From the NCBI GenBank assembly GCA_040754075.1, contig JBFMDH010000033.1:1-64000 (forward strand): a stretch of DNA of 64,000 nucleotides, given 5' to 3'. Shown here one piece after another: positions 53,849-61,941 of this stretch. Position 1 is the stretch's first letter. Each line of letters begins with the position of its first letter. The notes beneath the pieces were generated by a model. The model saw nothing but the letters and a program-made list of their open reading frames with translations, was not told where the DNA came from and searched no databases. Position numbers and translations under genes: made by a program. Source of the DNA: Acidobacteriota bacterium. Its GTDB lineage: Bacteria; Acidobacteriota; Blastocatellia; UBA7656.

Positions 53849-54340
53849 TTAAGCTTTTTTGAATTCGGTGGAAAGTGTAAAGGTTCCCCAATGCAGCAGG
53901 AACTTGCCGTCTTTGCCTTTGGCAGTCAGTGCAATCGTCAGCATTTCGGCTGACTGGTCGGATTTTTTGAAGGTCAGCGGAACTTCAACGGGCGTTTGAT
54001 TTTCAGCGGTTAAAACCAGAATCCATTTCTGGTCTTCGGCGCGTTTGGCTTGCAACACATATTTGCCTTTGGCGACCACAGTTTTGCCGAATTTCAAATC
54101 CGCATCCGCCGTCAAGGTGGTCGCCGCATTTGAACCCATACGCCAGGCAGTGCCGACCGGCAATTGTTCATTGAGCATCTTTTCAATATCGCGACCTTTG
54201 AGTGATGGGCGTCCGTATTCAACGGAAACTTTACCGCCGGAAAGCGCAAGCTCCGCAACGCCTCTATCACCGGTCATCTGGGCAAAAACGGTTACTGAAA
54301 CTATCGTCATCAAGGTAATAAGCGAAAAAAGCTTCTTCAT
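53849..54340 (-). CDS. Exported DUF2911 protein
   Basis: 163 residues. The signal peptide (MKKLFSLITLMTIVSVTVFA) precedes the DUF2911 domain: VSVEYGRPSLKGRDI, LPVGTAWRMGSNAATTL, KGKYVLQA and LLHWGTFTLSTEF. DUF2911 proteins are periplasmic and common in Acidobacteria and Bacteroidetes; their function is unknown. It is divergent from iscR and has a GAGGAG site before its start. Confidence 0.88.
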   Translation of the reverse strand: MKKLFSLITLMTIVSVTVFAQMTGDRGVAELALSGGKVSVEYGRPSLKGRDIEKMLNEQLPVGTAWRMGSNAATTLTADADLKFGKTVVAKGKYVLQAKRAEDQKWILVLTAENQTPVEVPLTFKKSDQSAEMLTIALTAKGKDGKFLLHWGTFTLSTEFKKA

Positions 54341-54475
54341 TTGTTCTCCTCTTAAAATAAATTATGGTTCTGTCGCGCAGGGGTTTCGGTAAATTGCGCG
54401 AAAATCCAATCTAACTTCTCAATTCGCTTTATGCAAATCCGTAACTTCCCAAGACAATTTGTTACATTTATCCTC

Positions 54476-54524
54476 AAACTTGACCAAAACAGTCAGGATA
54501 AACTTGACTTTTTTAGTCGGGTAT
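54476..54524 (+). promoter_or_regulatory. Two tandem IscR type-1-like binding sites
   Basis: Site A (54476-54500) contains GACC-AAAAC-AGTC and site B (54500-54524) contains GACT-TTTTT-AGTC. Both begin AAACTT and end in GGATA or GGTAT. The 25-bp layout, with GAC[CT]-N5-AGTC in the middle and A/T-rich ends, matches the type 1 sites bound by [2Fe-2S]-IscR in E. coli at most positions. Site B covers the -35 of the iscR promoter. Confidence 0.75.
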
Positions 54525-54531
54525 CTACAAT
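54504..54531 (+). promoter_or_regulatory. iscR promoter
   Basis: TTGACT (54504-54509), a 16-bp spacer and TACAAT (54526-54531), 53 bases before iscR. It is overlapped by the second IscR-like site, as expected for autorepression. Confidence 0.75.
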
Positions 54532-54584
54532 TGCAGGTGGCGAATGTAAATGAACGCAAAAGCGCATCGCCGTTGTGAGGGAAT

Positions 54585-55085
54585 ATGCAGATTTCAACCA
54601 AAGGCAAATATTCGGTGAGAGCCGTTCTGGACATTGCGCAAAATTCCAAGGGCGCTCCCGTAACTTTGAAAGCTATTTCCGAACGTGAAGGCATTTCGTT
54701 GTTGTTCCTTGAACAAATTTTTCAACAACTGCGCAAAGGTGACATTGTCAACAGCATCCGTGGACCGTTTGGCGGGTACGTTTTATCGCGCGACCCGTCG
54801 GAAATTTCGGTCGGTGAAATCGTTCGTCTGGTTGAACCGCCGCTTTATTCAAATTCCTGTTTTGATAAGGATGAATCGTCGCACGATTGCCGGATTGCCG
54901 AATCGTGCGTGAGCGGCGCAATCTGGCGACAGTTGAATGAACATATCAACAGTTTTATGGATTCCATCACGCTTGCGGATTTGGTCAATCAACCGAAAGC
55001 CGAAGTGGTTTATCACCTCAGAATGAAATCGGACAAATTGCTTTCGGATAAGAAAAAACAGACGAAAGCCGCTGAGGTAGCTTGA
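54585..55085 (+). CDS. iscR: IscR, Rrf2-family iron-sulfur regulator
   Basis: 166 residues. Rrf2 winged helix: the N-terminal STKGKYSVRAVLDIA, recognition region GISLLFLEQIFQQLRKGDIVNSIRGPFGGYVL (cited in part) and three clustered cysteines C92, C102 and C108 as cluster ligands. The C-x9-C-x5-C spacing is looser than the C-x5-C-x5-C of E. coli IscR. It should hold a [2Fe-2S] cluster and repress the isc operon when cluster supply is adequate. It is the first gene of the operon and has two matching operator sites upstream. Confidence 0.92.
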   Translation: MQISTKGKYSVRAVLDIAQNSKGAPVTLKAISEREGISLLFLEQIFQQLRKGDIVNSIRGPFGGYVLSRDPSEISVGEIVRLVEPPLYSNSCFDKDESSHDCRIAESCVSGAIWRQLNEHINSFMDSITLADLVNQPKAEVVYHLRMKSDKLLSDKKKQTKAAEVA

Positions 55086-55133
55086 AGAAATTTTGCTAAC
55101 ACGAATTTTAGTTTTGCAATTTTAGGAGAAAAA

Positions 55134-56354
55134 ATGGCGCTCAAACTTCCAATTTACATGGACTATCACGCAACCACGCCCTGCGACCCGCGTGTCTTCG
55201 AGGCGATGCGTCCGTACTTTACCGAAATGTTCGGTAATGCCGCGAGTCGCAACCACAAGTTCGGTTGGCAAGCCGAAGAAGCGGTCGAAAATTCGCGCAA
55301 ACAGATTGCCGAACTAATCGGCGCTTCACCTAAAGAAATTATCTTTACGAGCGGCGCGACCGAAAGCGACAACCTCGCAATCAAAGGTGTCGCCGAGATG
55401 TATTACGAAAAAGGCGACCACATCATCACTGCCGTCACCGAACATAAAGCGGTGCTCGACACCTGCAAAAAACTTGAAAAACGCGGCTTCAAAGTGACCT
55501 ATTTGCCGGTAGGCAGCGACGGACTGGTTACGCCCGATGATGTCAAAAATGCCATCACCGATAAAACCATTCTGGTGTCAATCATGCACGCCAACAATGA
55601 AATCGGTGTGTTACAACCGATTGCCGAAATCGGCAAAGTTTGCAAAGAGCGCGGCGTGCTGTTTCACACGGATGCCACGCAATCGGTCGGTAAAATTCCG
55701 TTCGATGTGAACGCGCTTAATGTGGATTTGGTTTCAATGTCGGCGCATAAAATTTATGGTCCGAAAGGCGTCGGCGGTCTCTATGTGCGCCGCAAAAACC
55801 CGCGCGTGATGCTGGTGCCGATGATGGATGGCGGCGGACACGAGCGTGGTATGCGTAGCGGCACTTTGAATGTCACAGGCATTGTCGGACTTGGTAAGGC
55901 TTGCGAAATTGCCCGGCAGGAAATGCACGAAGAAAACCAGAGAGTTTTCGCGCTGCGTGAAAAGCTGCGCACAGGGATTATGAACGAGATTCCCGAAGTT
56001 TATATCAACGGTCATCTCGAGCACCGCTTGCCCGGCAATTTGAATATTTCGTTCGCTTATGTTGAAGGCGAATCATTGTTGATGGGCATCAATGACATTG
56101 CCGTATCGTCAGGTTCGGCTTGCACCTCGGCGAGCCTGGAACCAAGTTACGTGTTGAAGGCTCTGGGGGTTGGCGAAGAGTTGGCGCACAGTTCGATTCG
56201 TTTCGGACTCGGACGCTTCAATACCGAAGAAGAGGTCGATTACACCATCGGCAAAGTGAACGAAGCGGTCAATAAACTGCGCGAACTGTCGCCGCTCTGG
56301 GAGATGGTGCAGGAAGGCGTTGACCTCAGCAAAGTCGCCTGGACAGGTCATTGA
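55134..56354 (+). CDS. iscS: IscS, cysteine desulfurase
   Basis: 406 residues, close in length and motifs to E. coli IscS. The PLP lysine is K206 in [20 protein letters not shown] and the mobile-loop catalytic Cys is C330 in [17 protein letters not shown]108 region [14 protein letters not shown] aligns with the PLP-stacking His. It releases sulfur from cysteine to IscU and other acceptors. AGGAG precedes the ATG; iscR ends 48 bases upstream and iscU starts 51 bases downstream. Confidence 0.96.
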   Translation: MALKLPIYMDYHATTPCDPRVFEAMRPYFTEMFGNAASRNHKFGWQAEEAVENSRKQIAELIGASPKEIIFTSGATESDNLAIKGVAEMYYEKGDHIITAVTEHKAVLDTCKKLEKRGFKVTYLPVGSDGLVTPDDVKNAITDKTILVSIMHANNEIGVLQPIAEIGKVCKERGVLFHTDATQSVGKIPFDVNALNVDLVSMSAHKIYGPKGVGGLYVRRKNPRVMLVPMMDGGGHERGMRSGTLNVTGIVGLGKACEIARQEMHEENQRVFALREKLRTGIMNEIPEVYINGHLEHRLPGNLNISFAYVEGESLLMGINDIAVSSGSACTSASLEPSYVLKALGVGEELAHSSIRFGLGRFNTEEEVDYTIGKVNEAVNKLRELSPLWEMVQEGVDLSKVAWTGH

Positions 56355-56405
56355 GATTCGGCGAATTTTTATAAACGTGAAATATCATAGGATGAGGAGA
56401 TAAAA

Positions 56406-56828
56406 ATGTCATATTCGGATAAGGTCATCGATCATTACAACAACCCGCGCAACGTCGGCAGCCTTGATAAAAAAGACCCTAATGTCGGAACCGGGTTGGT
56501 TGGCGCGCCGGAATGCGGCGATGTCATGAAATTGCAGATTAAAATTGACCCGGAAACCAACATCATCGAAGAGGCGAAATTCAAAACCTTCGGTTGCGGT
56601 TCAGCTATCGCCAGTTCGAGTCTCGCGACCGAATGGTTGAAGGGTCGTTCGGTGGATGAAGCGATGGCGATTAAAAACACCGAAATCGTTAAAGAATTGA
56701 ATCTGCCGCCGGTGAAAATTCACTGCTCCGTATTGGCAGAAGACGCCATCAAAGCGGCAGTGAAAGATTATCAAACCAAACAGGCAGTGACCGAAGTAAA
56801 AGCTGAAGAAGCCACCGTCAGCGCCTAA
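56406..56828 (+). CDS. iscU: IscU, iron-sulfur cluster scaffold
   Basis: 140 residues. The cluster ligands are in place: C37 and D39 (GAPECGDVMKLQI), C64 (FGCGSAIASSS), H106 and C107. The HscA-binding motif LPPVK is at 100-104. It is a little longer than E. coli IscU (128) because of a C-terminal Glu/Ala-rich tail. GGAG precedes the ATG. Confidence 0.96.
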   Translation: MSYSDKVIDHYNNPRNVGSLDKKDPNVGTGLVGAPECGDVMKLQIKIDPETNIIEEAKFKTFGCGSAIASSSLATEWLKGRSVDEAMAIKNTEIVKELNLPPVKIHCSVLAEDAIKAAVKDYQTKQAVTEVKAEEATVSA

Positions 56829-56866
56829 GGATTACCTCGCTGACAATCAACCTGCCCGTTGAACAA

Positions 56867-56881
56867 GCGGTCTTTGACCGC
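56867..56881. repeat. Dispersed palindromic repeat, core copy 4, between iscU and iscA
   Basis: GCGGTCTTTGACCGC, the reverse orientation of the family core, preceded by GTTGAACAA. It lies inside the isc operon in the 87-base iscU-iscA spacer. Confidence 0.8.
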
Positions 56882-56915
56882 GCGGGTTTATCAAATCGTT
56901 TTGGAGTGAAGGAAA

Positions 56916-57245
56916 ATGGCAATCGAAATTACTCATCAAGCAGCCGCTAAAATTATTGAGATTATGCATGACAATAATCTAACGGAAGGCGGCTTGCGCG
57001 TCGGTATCAAAGGCGGCGGCTGTTCGGGACTGGGGTACACTCTGGCACTCGACACCGAACCGCAACCGACCGATAAGATTTTTGAAAAGGACGGAGCCAA
57101 AGTCTTCGTTGACATTAAGAGCTTTATTTATTTGAACGGATCGATTCTCGATTACAAAATGGAAGGACTGATGCAACGCGGGTTTATGTTCGTCAATCCC
57201 AATGCCACCGGCTCCTGTGGTTGTGGAGAGTCTTTTGCTGTGTAG
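56916..57245 (+). CDS. iscA: IscA, A-type iron-sulfur carrier
   Basis: 109 residues. The three conserved cysteines are C36 (GGCSGLGY), C101 and C103 (GSCGCGESF). A-type proteins bind iron or a cluster and deliver it, particularly to [4Fe-4S] enzymes. TGGAG precedes the ATG. A terminator-like hairpin follows 55 bases later. Confidence 0.95.
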   Translation: MAIEITHQAAAKIIEIMHDNNLTEGGLRVGIKGGGCSGLGYTLALDTEPQPTDKIFEKDGAKVFVDIKSFIYLNGSILDYKMEGLMQRGFMFVNPNATGSCGCGESFAV

Positions 57246-57299
57246 CGCTGCCAAACTGAAAAGCCGCTTTTTTCTTTTGACAACTTGGGAAATTCGTTT

Positions 57300-57338
57300 T
57301 GATGGTTGGGTGGCTAAAAGCTCAACCATCATTTTTTT
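57300..57338 (+). terminator. Terminator/attenuator hairpin inside the isc operon
   Basis: Stem TGATGGTTG / CAACCATCA (9 bp, extended by two inner pairs) followed directly by seven Ts (57332-57338). It lies between iscA and hscB and should reduce read-through from iscRSUA into hscBA-fdx. Confidence 0.8.
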
Positions 57339-57384
57339 GCCTAGTGAATGAAATTTAGTTTGAAAGGATGCTGACAAAACTCAA

Positions 57385-58059
57385 ATGAGCGCCGTTGCGG
57401 AAAATCAAATTTCTTGCGTGTATTGCGGCACGCAAACTCACGGGGCGCACTTCTGCCCGTCCTGTAAACGCATTCAACCGGTGGAGTCGGGCACAGATTA
57501 TTTCGCCTTTCTTGGTTTGCCGAAAAAATTAAAACTCGATGAAGCGGCGCTTGAAAAATTGTTTTACCAACTCTCACGCGAATTTCATCCCGACTATTTT
57601 ATGAACGCCACCAGCGGTGAACAACAGGCGAGCCTCGACCGTTCTTCGATGCTCAACGAAGCCTATCGCACACTGCGCGAACCCATCAAACGCGCCAGGT
57701 ATCTGCTCTCGCTTGAAGGCTACAAAGAGGCTGAAAAGAAAGCGCCGCCCGATTTGCTCGAAGAAGTCTTTGAACTAAATATGCAGGTCGAAGAGTTAAA
57801 AGCCGCGAAGCAAATGGGCGACGAAGATGAAATCGCGGAAGCCCGTTCGCAACTCGAAGAAGCGTTATCTAATTTGAATGACCAGATGAAAGCGATTGAT
57901 ATGCGGCTTTTCGCGCTTTTCGACGAATGGAATTTGAGCCTTGATAATCATCAGACCCAGGAAAATAAAAAATCCATTTTAGACCGTATGAGCGAATTGA
58001 TGTCGCATCGCTCATACATCAGCAATTTGGTCAGGGATATAAAAGAGGAGATTTTATAA
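57385..58059 (+). CDS. hscB: HscB co-chaperone with N-terminal zinc-binding motif
   Basis: 224 residues (E. coli HscB has 171). Residues 11-27 hold two Cys pairs (CVYC and CPSC), a likely zinc site like that of mitochondrial/human HSC20 and absent in E. coli HscB. The J domain (about 36-105) has the HPD motif at 68-70 (REFHPDYFM), and the C-terminal three-helix bundle (about 130-224) is the IscU-binding part. It recruits IscU to HscA and stimulates its ATPase. The next gene, hscA, begins on the base after its stop. Confidence 0.93.
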   Translation: MSAVAENQISCVYCGTQTHGAHFCPSCKRIQPVESGTDYFAFLGLPKKLKLDEAALEKLFYQLSREFHPDYFMNATSGEQQASLDRSSMLNEAYRTLREPIKRARYLLSLEGYKEAEKKAPPDLLEEVFELNMQVEELKAAKQMGDEDEIAEARSQLEEALSNLNDQMKAIDMRLFALFDEWNLSLDNHQTQENKKSILDRMSELMSHRSYISNLVRDIKEEIL

Positions 58060-59943
58060 ATGCCGGTTATTGAACTCAGCATGACAGGTCGCCCGAAATC
58101 AGGGCGCGTTGTCGGAATTGATTTAGGCACCACCAACAGCCTTGTCGCGTTTATGGATGGCGATAAACCCGTGGTGATTCGCGGCGACAATGATAATCCG
58201 CTGGTGCCGTCGATTGTTTATTACGATGCAGAAAATAGACGCCTGTTGATTGGCGAAGAAGCGCGCGAAAAACTCATTACCGAACCGCGCAAAGCCATCT
58301 ATTCGGTCAAACGCTTTATGGGCAAAGGCGCAGCCGACGTCGCGGAAGATTTGAGCCTGGTGCCCTTTCAAATCGCCAAAGGCAGCGAACAGGTCATTCG
58401 TTTTCAAATGGGCGATAAAGTTTTTACGCCACCTGAAATTTCCGCCTTCATCTTAAAAGAGCTTAAAGAACGCGCCTCAAAATTTTTCGGCGAAGAGGTT
58501 ACACGCGCCGTCATCACGGTTCCGGCATATTTCAATGATGCCCAACGTCAGGCGACAAAAGACGCGGGACACCTCGCGGGTCTTGAAGTGTTGCGCATCG
58601 TCAATGAACCGACTGCCGCATCGCTCGCTTACGGCATCGACAAACGCAATGAGGGCATGGTCGCGGTTTACGATTTAGGCGGCGGCACTTTCGATATTTC
58701 GATTTTGAAATTGCGCGATGGCATCTTTGAAGTCCTGGCGACCAACGGCGACACCCATCTTGGCGGCGATGATATTGATAATCGCTTAATCGGTTTTGTG
58801 CTCGATGAAATTGCCGCCAAAATCGGCAAGCGCGTTGAACAAGACCACAGCATTTTTCAAACCCTTCGCAAAGCCGTCATTCAAGCCAAACACGAACTCT
58901 CTGATACTGACAGCGCCACGATCAATGTCGCGCTTGGCGCAGACGGCGACTACACGCGCAAGTTTAGTCGCGCCGAATTTGACAGCCTCATCGCAGACAT
59001 CGTTGAACGCACCATTCAACCGTGTAAGCAAGCTTTGAAAGACGCGAATCTCGAGGCAAGTCAGATTGATGAAGTGGTGATGGTCGGAGGTTCGACGCGC
59101 ATTCCCCTGGTGCGCAGTCGCGTAAAAGAATTGTTCAAACGCGAACCGCACATCGAACTCAACCCCGATGAAGTTGTCGCCTTGGGTGCCGCGATTCAGG
59201 CTGATATTCTCGCGGGCGGCAATCGAGATTTGTTGTTGCTCGATGTAACGCCACTCAGTTTAGGCATTGAAACGATGGGCGGCGTGGTGACTAAACTCAT
59301 TCATCGTAACACCACGATTCCGACTTCGGCTTCGGAACAATTCACCACCTGGGTAGATAATCAAACCGGCATCGACATTCACGTGTTGCAGGGTGAACGC
59401 GAGATGGTTGACGATTGCCGCAGCCTCGCTAAATTTTCTTTGAAAGGCATATCGCCGCAACCCGCCGGGCTGCCGCGCATCGAAGTGCGTTTTATGATTG
59501 ATGCCAACGGCATCCTGACCGTGAGCGCCAAAGATTTACGCACCGGGCAACAACAATCCATCGAAGTCAAACCTTCATATGGACTCAGCGATGAACAGAT
59601 TGAAAAGATGTTGCTGGATTCTTACGAATTCGCCGAAGAGGATATTCACAAACGCCAGGTCATCGAAGCCCGCAACGAAGCCGAAACCATGCTGCGCGCA
59701 TCGGAAAAAGCCTTGAATGAACGTGCCAGCGATTTGATTGATGAAGCGGAACAAGCAGCAATTCGTCAGGTGATTGCCGAACTGAGAGCCGCGATGCAGG
59801 GCGACGATCATCAACTGATACGCGATAAAATCAAACAACTTGATGAGGTGTCGCATCATCTGGCGGAACTCATGATGAACACAGCGGTTTCCGAAGCCTT
59901 GAAAAATCGCAAAGCTTCGGAAGTCGCAGAACAGGGAAAGTGA
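58060..59943 (+). CDS. hscA: HscA, Hsp70-type chaperone for Fe-S assembly
   Basis: 627 residues. The nucleotide-binding domain opens with GRVVGIDLGTTNSLVAFM and contains NEPTAASLAYG, VYDLGGGTFDISIL and VGGSTRIPLVRSRVKELF. The substrate-binding domain (about 400-510; HRNTTIPTSASEQFTTWVDNQ, cited in part) and helical lid follow. HscA binds the LPPVK motif of IscU. The extra N-terminal 15 residues are typical of HscA against DnaK. It is directly joined to hscB (no spacer). Confidence 0.93.
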   Translation: MPVIELSMTGRPKSGRVVGIDLGTTNSLVAFMDGDKPVVIRGDNDNPLVPSIVYYDAENRRLLIGEEAREKLITEPRKAIYSVKRFMGKGAADVAEDLSLVPFQIAKGSEQVIRFQMGDKVFTPPEISAFILKELKERASKFFGEEVTRAVITVPAYFNDAQRQATKDAGHLAGLEVLRIVNEPTAASLAYGIDKRNEGMVAVYDLGGGTFDISILKLRDGIFEVLATNGDTHLGGDDIDNRLIGFVLDEIAAKIGKRVEQDHSIFQTLRKAVIQAKHELSDTDSATINVALGADGDYTRKFSRAEFDSLIADIVERTIQPCKQALKDANLEASQIDEVVMVGGSTRIPLVRSRVKELFKREPHIELNPDEVVALGAAIQADILAGGNRDLLLLDVTPLSLGIETMGGVVTKLIHRNTTIPTSASEQFTTWVDNQTGIDIHVLQGEREMVDDCRSLAKFSLKGISPQPAGLPRIEVRFMIDANGILTVSAKDLRTGQQQSIEVKPSYGLSDEQIEKMLLDSYEFAEEDIHKRQVIEARNEAETMLRASEKALNERASDLIDEAEQAAIRQVIAELRAAMQGDDHQLIRDKIKQLDEVSHHLAELMMNTAVSEALKNRKASEVAEQGK

Positions 59944-60015
59944 AGAAAGGGAGATAGGGAGAACGGGAGATTACTTCAATTTCTGCGCTCTTCCATCTTC
60001 GCGCTCCCAAGCATT

Positions 60016-60050
60016 CGTTGAGCAAGCAGTCAAAGACTGCTTGCTCAACG
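60016..60050. repeat. Perfect 35-bp palindromic element between hscA and fdx
   Basis: CGTTGAGCAAGCAGTC, AAA, then the exact complement GACTGCTTGCTCAACG: 16-bp stems with a 3-nt loop. This is core copy 5 of the dispersed family with compensating changes (GCAGTC/GACTGC in place of GCGGTC/GACCGC). Upstream at 59943-59975 lies purine-rich GGGAGATAGGGAG sequence like the arms of the hairpin elements. Confidence 0.85.
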
Positions 60051-60078
60051 ATCAATTTTTTGATGGAGTTAAACCAAG

Positions 60079-60450
60079 ATGCAAACCGAAAGTGCAGTTA
60101 TGGAACCCGCAACCGAGAAAAAAGTTTATAAAGTCACCTTCATTAAACCCGATGGCGAAATCGTGACGGTTGATTACGCGCCGGACGAGATGCCTTACCT
60201 TGAACACGGCAAAGAAGGTTCCATCTTAGACATCGCGTTAAACAACAACATTGATTTGCAACACGCTTGCGGCGGCAATTGCGCCTGCACTACCTGTCAC
60301 GTCATCGTCAAACAGGGCGAAGCGAATTTATCGGAAATGGAAGATGACGAAGAAGACCGCATCTATATGGCTGACAGCGTCACCTTGCATTCGCGGCTCG
60401 GTTGTCAGGCGGTCGTTCAAGGCGATGTGACGGTTGAGATTGTCGAGTAG
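60079..60450 (+). CDS. fdx: Isc-type [2Fe-2S] ferredoxin
   Basis: 123 residues, adrenodoxin-like. The cluster ligands are C64, C70, C73 (ACGGNCACTTCHV) and C109 (LGCQAVV), with the additional C68 also seen in E. coli Fdx. It supplies electrons during cluster assembly on IscU. The acidic helix EMEDDEEDRIYM is typical for partner docking. GGAG precedes the ATG. It ends 16 bases before the monooxygenase gene. Confidence 0.94.
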   Translation: MQTESAVMEPATEKKVYKVTFIKPDGEIVTVDYAPDEMPYLEHGKEGSILDIALNNNIDLQHACGGNCACTTCHVIVKQGEANLSEMEDDEEDRIYMADSVTLHSRLGCQAVVQGDVTVEIVE

Positions 60451-60466
60451 GTTTTAATCTGAATTT

Positions 60467-61624
60467 ATGAATACAAAGTCGAAGCAAAGAGCAATTATCA
60501 TTGGCGGGGGCATCGGCGGGCTGTGCGCGGCGATTGCTCTAAAAAGAAAGGGTATTGACGTCACGGTCTTTGAAAAAACCTGTGAATTGCAGGAAGTGGG
60601 CGCGGGGTTGTCGCTTTGGCTGAATGCGATTAAAGCTCTCGATAAAATCGGACTGACCCAAGCGTTGCAGGCGTTGAGCATTCCACAAGTGAGCGGTGGC
60701 GTGCGTAACTCAAAAGGCGCGCTGTTGTCCTCGGCTTTCAATGCTGAAACGAATGAAAAGTCGGAGCCTCTCATCATCGTGCTGCATCGCGCTGAACTCC
60801 TGGCAGCGTTGTTGAAAACGTTGGGTGAAGAAAATGTCAAACTGAACGCCCAATGCATCGGCTTTACGCAAGATGACAAGCGTGTGAAGGCGCGATTTGC
60901 CGATGGCAGCGAAGTTGTCGGCGATTTTTTAATCGGCGCGGATGGCATCAACTCAGTGGTTCGCGCGACGTTGTTTGGCAGAGCGCGTCCGAGATATTCC
61001 GGTTACACGGCGTGGCGCGGGGTTACAGAATTTAATGACCCGATTTTGCGTCAAGGCGCTTCCGAATCCTGGGGCAAAGGCGCGCGCTTCGGCATCATTC
61101 CGATGAGCCAAAATCGCGTCTATTGGTTTGCGACCAAAAACGCGCCCGCAGGCGAAAAAGATGCTGCGGCTGGTCGCAAAGGCGAATTATTGGATTTGTT
61201 TCAAGGTTGGCATGAGCCAATCGAAAGGCTGCTTGAAGCTACAGATGAAACCGCAATTTTGCGTAATGACATTATTGACCGTGAACCTTTGCGGAGTTGG
61301 ACGCAAGGGCGCGTCACCTTGCTCGGCGACGCGGCGCATCCGATGACTCCGAATCTCGGGCAGGGTGCATGTCAGGCGATTGAAGACGCCGTCGTGCTGG
61401 CTGATTCTTTGGTTGCAAACGTCGAGGTCACCGCTGCATTAAAAAATTACGAAGCCAACCGTCTCAAGCGCGCGAATAAAATCGTCACGCAATCGTGGCG
61501 CATTGGCAAAGTGATTCAAATGGAAAATGATTTCGTCTGTACGCTGCGCAATACGGTTGTGCGGTTTACACCTGCTGCAATGCAACGCAAGCAGTTGAAT
61601 TGGATAATCGAATACGCTGTATAA
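60467..61624 (+). CDS. FAD-dependent monooxygenase embedded in the isc operon
   Basis: 385 residues of the class A flavin hydroxylase type (salicylate/6-hydroxynicotinate hydroxylase, UbiH, zeaxanthin-epoxidase-like). The dinucleotide motif IIGGGIGGLCAAIALKRKG is at 11-29, the DG motif GADGINSVVRA at 158-168, and the GD motif LLGDAAHPMTPNLGQGACQA near 285-304. It should hydroxylate a small aromatic or polyene using NAD(P)H and O2. It lies only 16 bases after fdx and 14 before iscX, so it is part of the operon, which is unusual. No substrate can be named. Confidence 0.9.
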   Translation: MNTKSKQRAIIIGGGIGGLCAAIALKRKGIDVTVFEKTCELQEVGAGLSLWLNAIKALDKIGLTQALQALSIPQVSGGVRNSKGALLSSAFNAETNEKSEPLIIVLHRAELLAALLKTLGEENVKLNAQCIGFTQDDKRVKARFADGSEVVGDFLIGADGINSVVRATLFGRARPRYSGYTAWRGVTEFNDPILRQGASESWGKGARFGIIPMSQNRVYWFATKNAPAGEKDAAAGRKGELLDLFQGWHEPIERLLEATDETAILRNDIIDREPLRSWTQGRVTLLGDAAHPMTPNLGQGACQAIEDAVVLADSLVANVEVTAALKNYEANRLKRANKIVTQSWRIGKVIQMENDFVCTLRNTVVRFTPAAMQRKQLNWIIEYAV

Positions 61625-61638
61625 GTGAGGTAAATATT

Positions 61639-61854
61639 ATGCCGGAAATCGGATGGACAGATGTTGAAGAGATTGCCATCAGGCTGTTGGAAAAATACCC
61701 GGATATCGACCCCTTGACAGTTCGCTTCACGGATTTGCATCAATGGGTCATTGAACTTGATGGCTTCACCGCCGACCCCAAAGAATCGAACGAGAAAAAG
61801 CTCGAAGCCATTCAGATGGCATGGTATGAAGAGTGGCAAGAAGAGAATGAATAG
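61639..61854 (+). CDS. iscX: IscX (YfhJ), Fe-S assembly regulator
   Basis: 71 residues. WTDVEEIAIRLLEKYPDIDP, VRFTDLHQWVIELDGF and SNEKKLEAIQMAWYEEW match IscX closely. IscX is a small acidic protein that binds IscS and iron and tunes the desulfurase; in E. coli its gene directly follows fdx. The ATG at 61639 is preceded by GTGAGG. Confidence 0.93.
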   Translation: MPEIGWTDVEEIAIRLLEKYPDIDPLTVRFTDLHQWVIELDGFTADPKESNEKKLEAIQMAWYEEWQEENE

Positions 61855-61855
61855 T

Positions 61856-61937
61856 CACCGGTCATTGGTCATTTGTTCTTCAGTAATTATTGCACTGTAA
61901 ACTAAGGGCAAATGACCAATGACCAGTGACCAATGAC
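61856..61937. repeat. Heptamer inverted array upstream of the second desulfurase
   Basis: GGTCATTGGTCATTTG (61860-61875) and CAAATGACCAATGACC (61909-61924) are exact 16-bp complements, with further CAGTGAC/CAATGAC heptamers up to 61937. An in-frame ATG at 61933 lies inside the last repeat unit. Confidence 0.85.
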
Positions 61938-61941
61938 TGAA

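Noticed and set aside
59390-59395. CACGTG as a parS half site
   Set aside because: The flanks do not match GTTTCACGTGAAAC and it lies within hscA.
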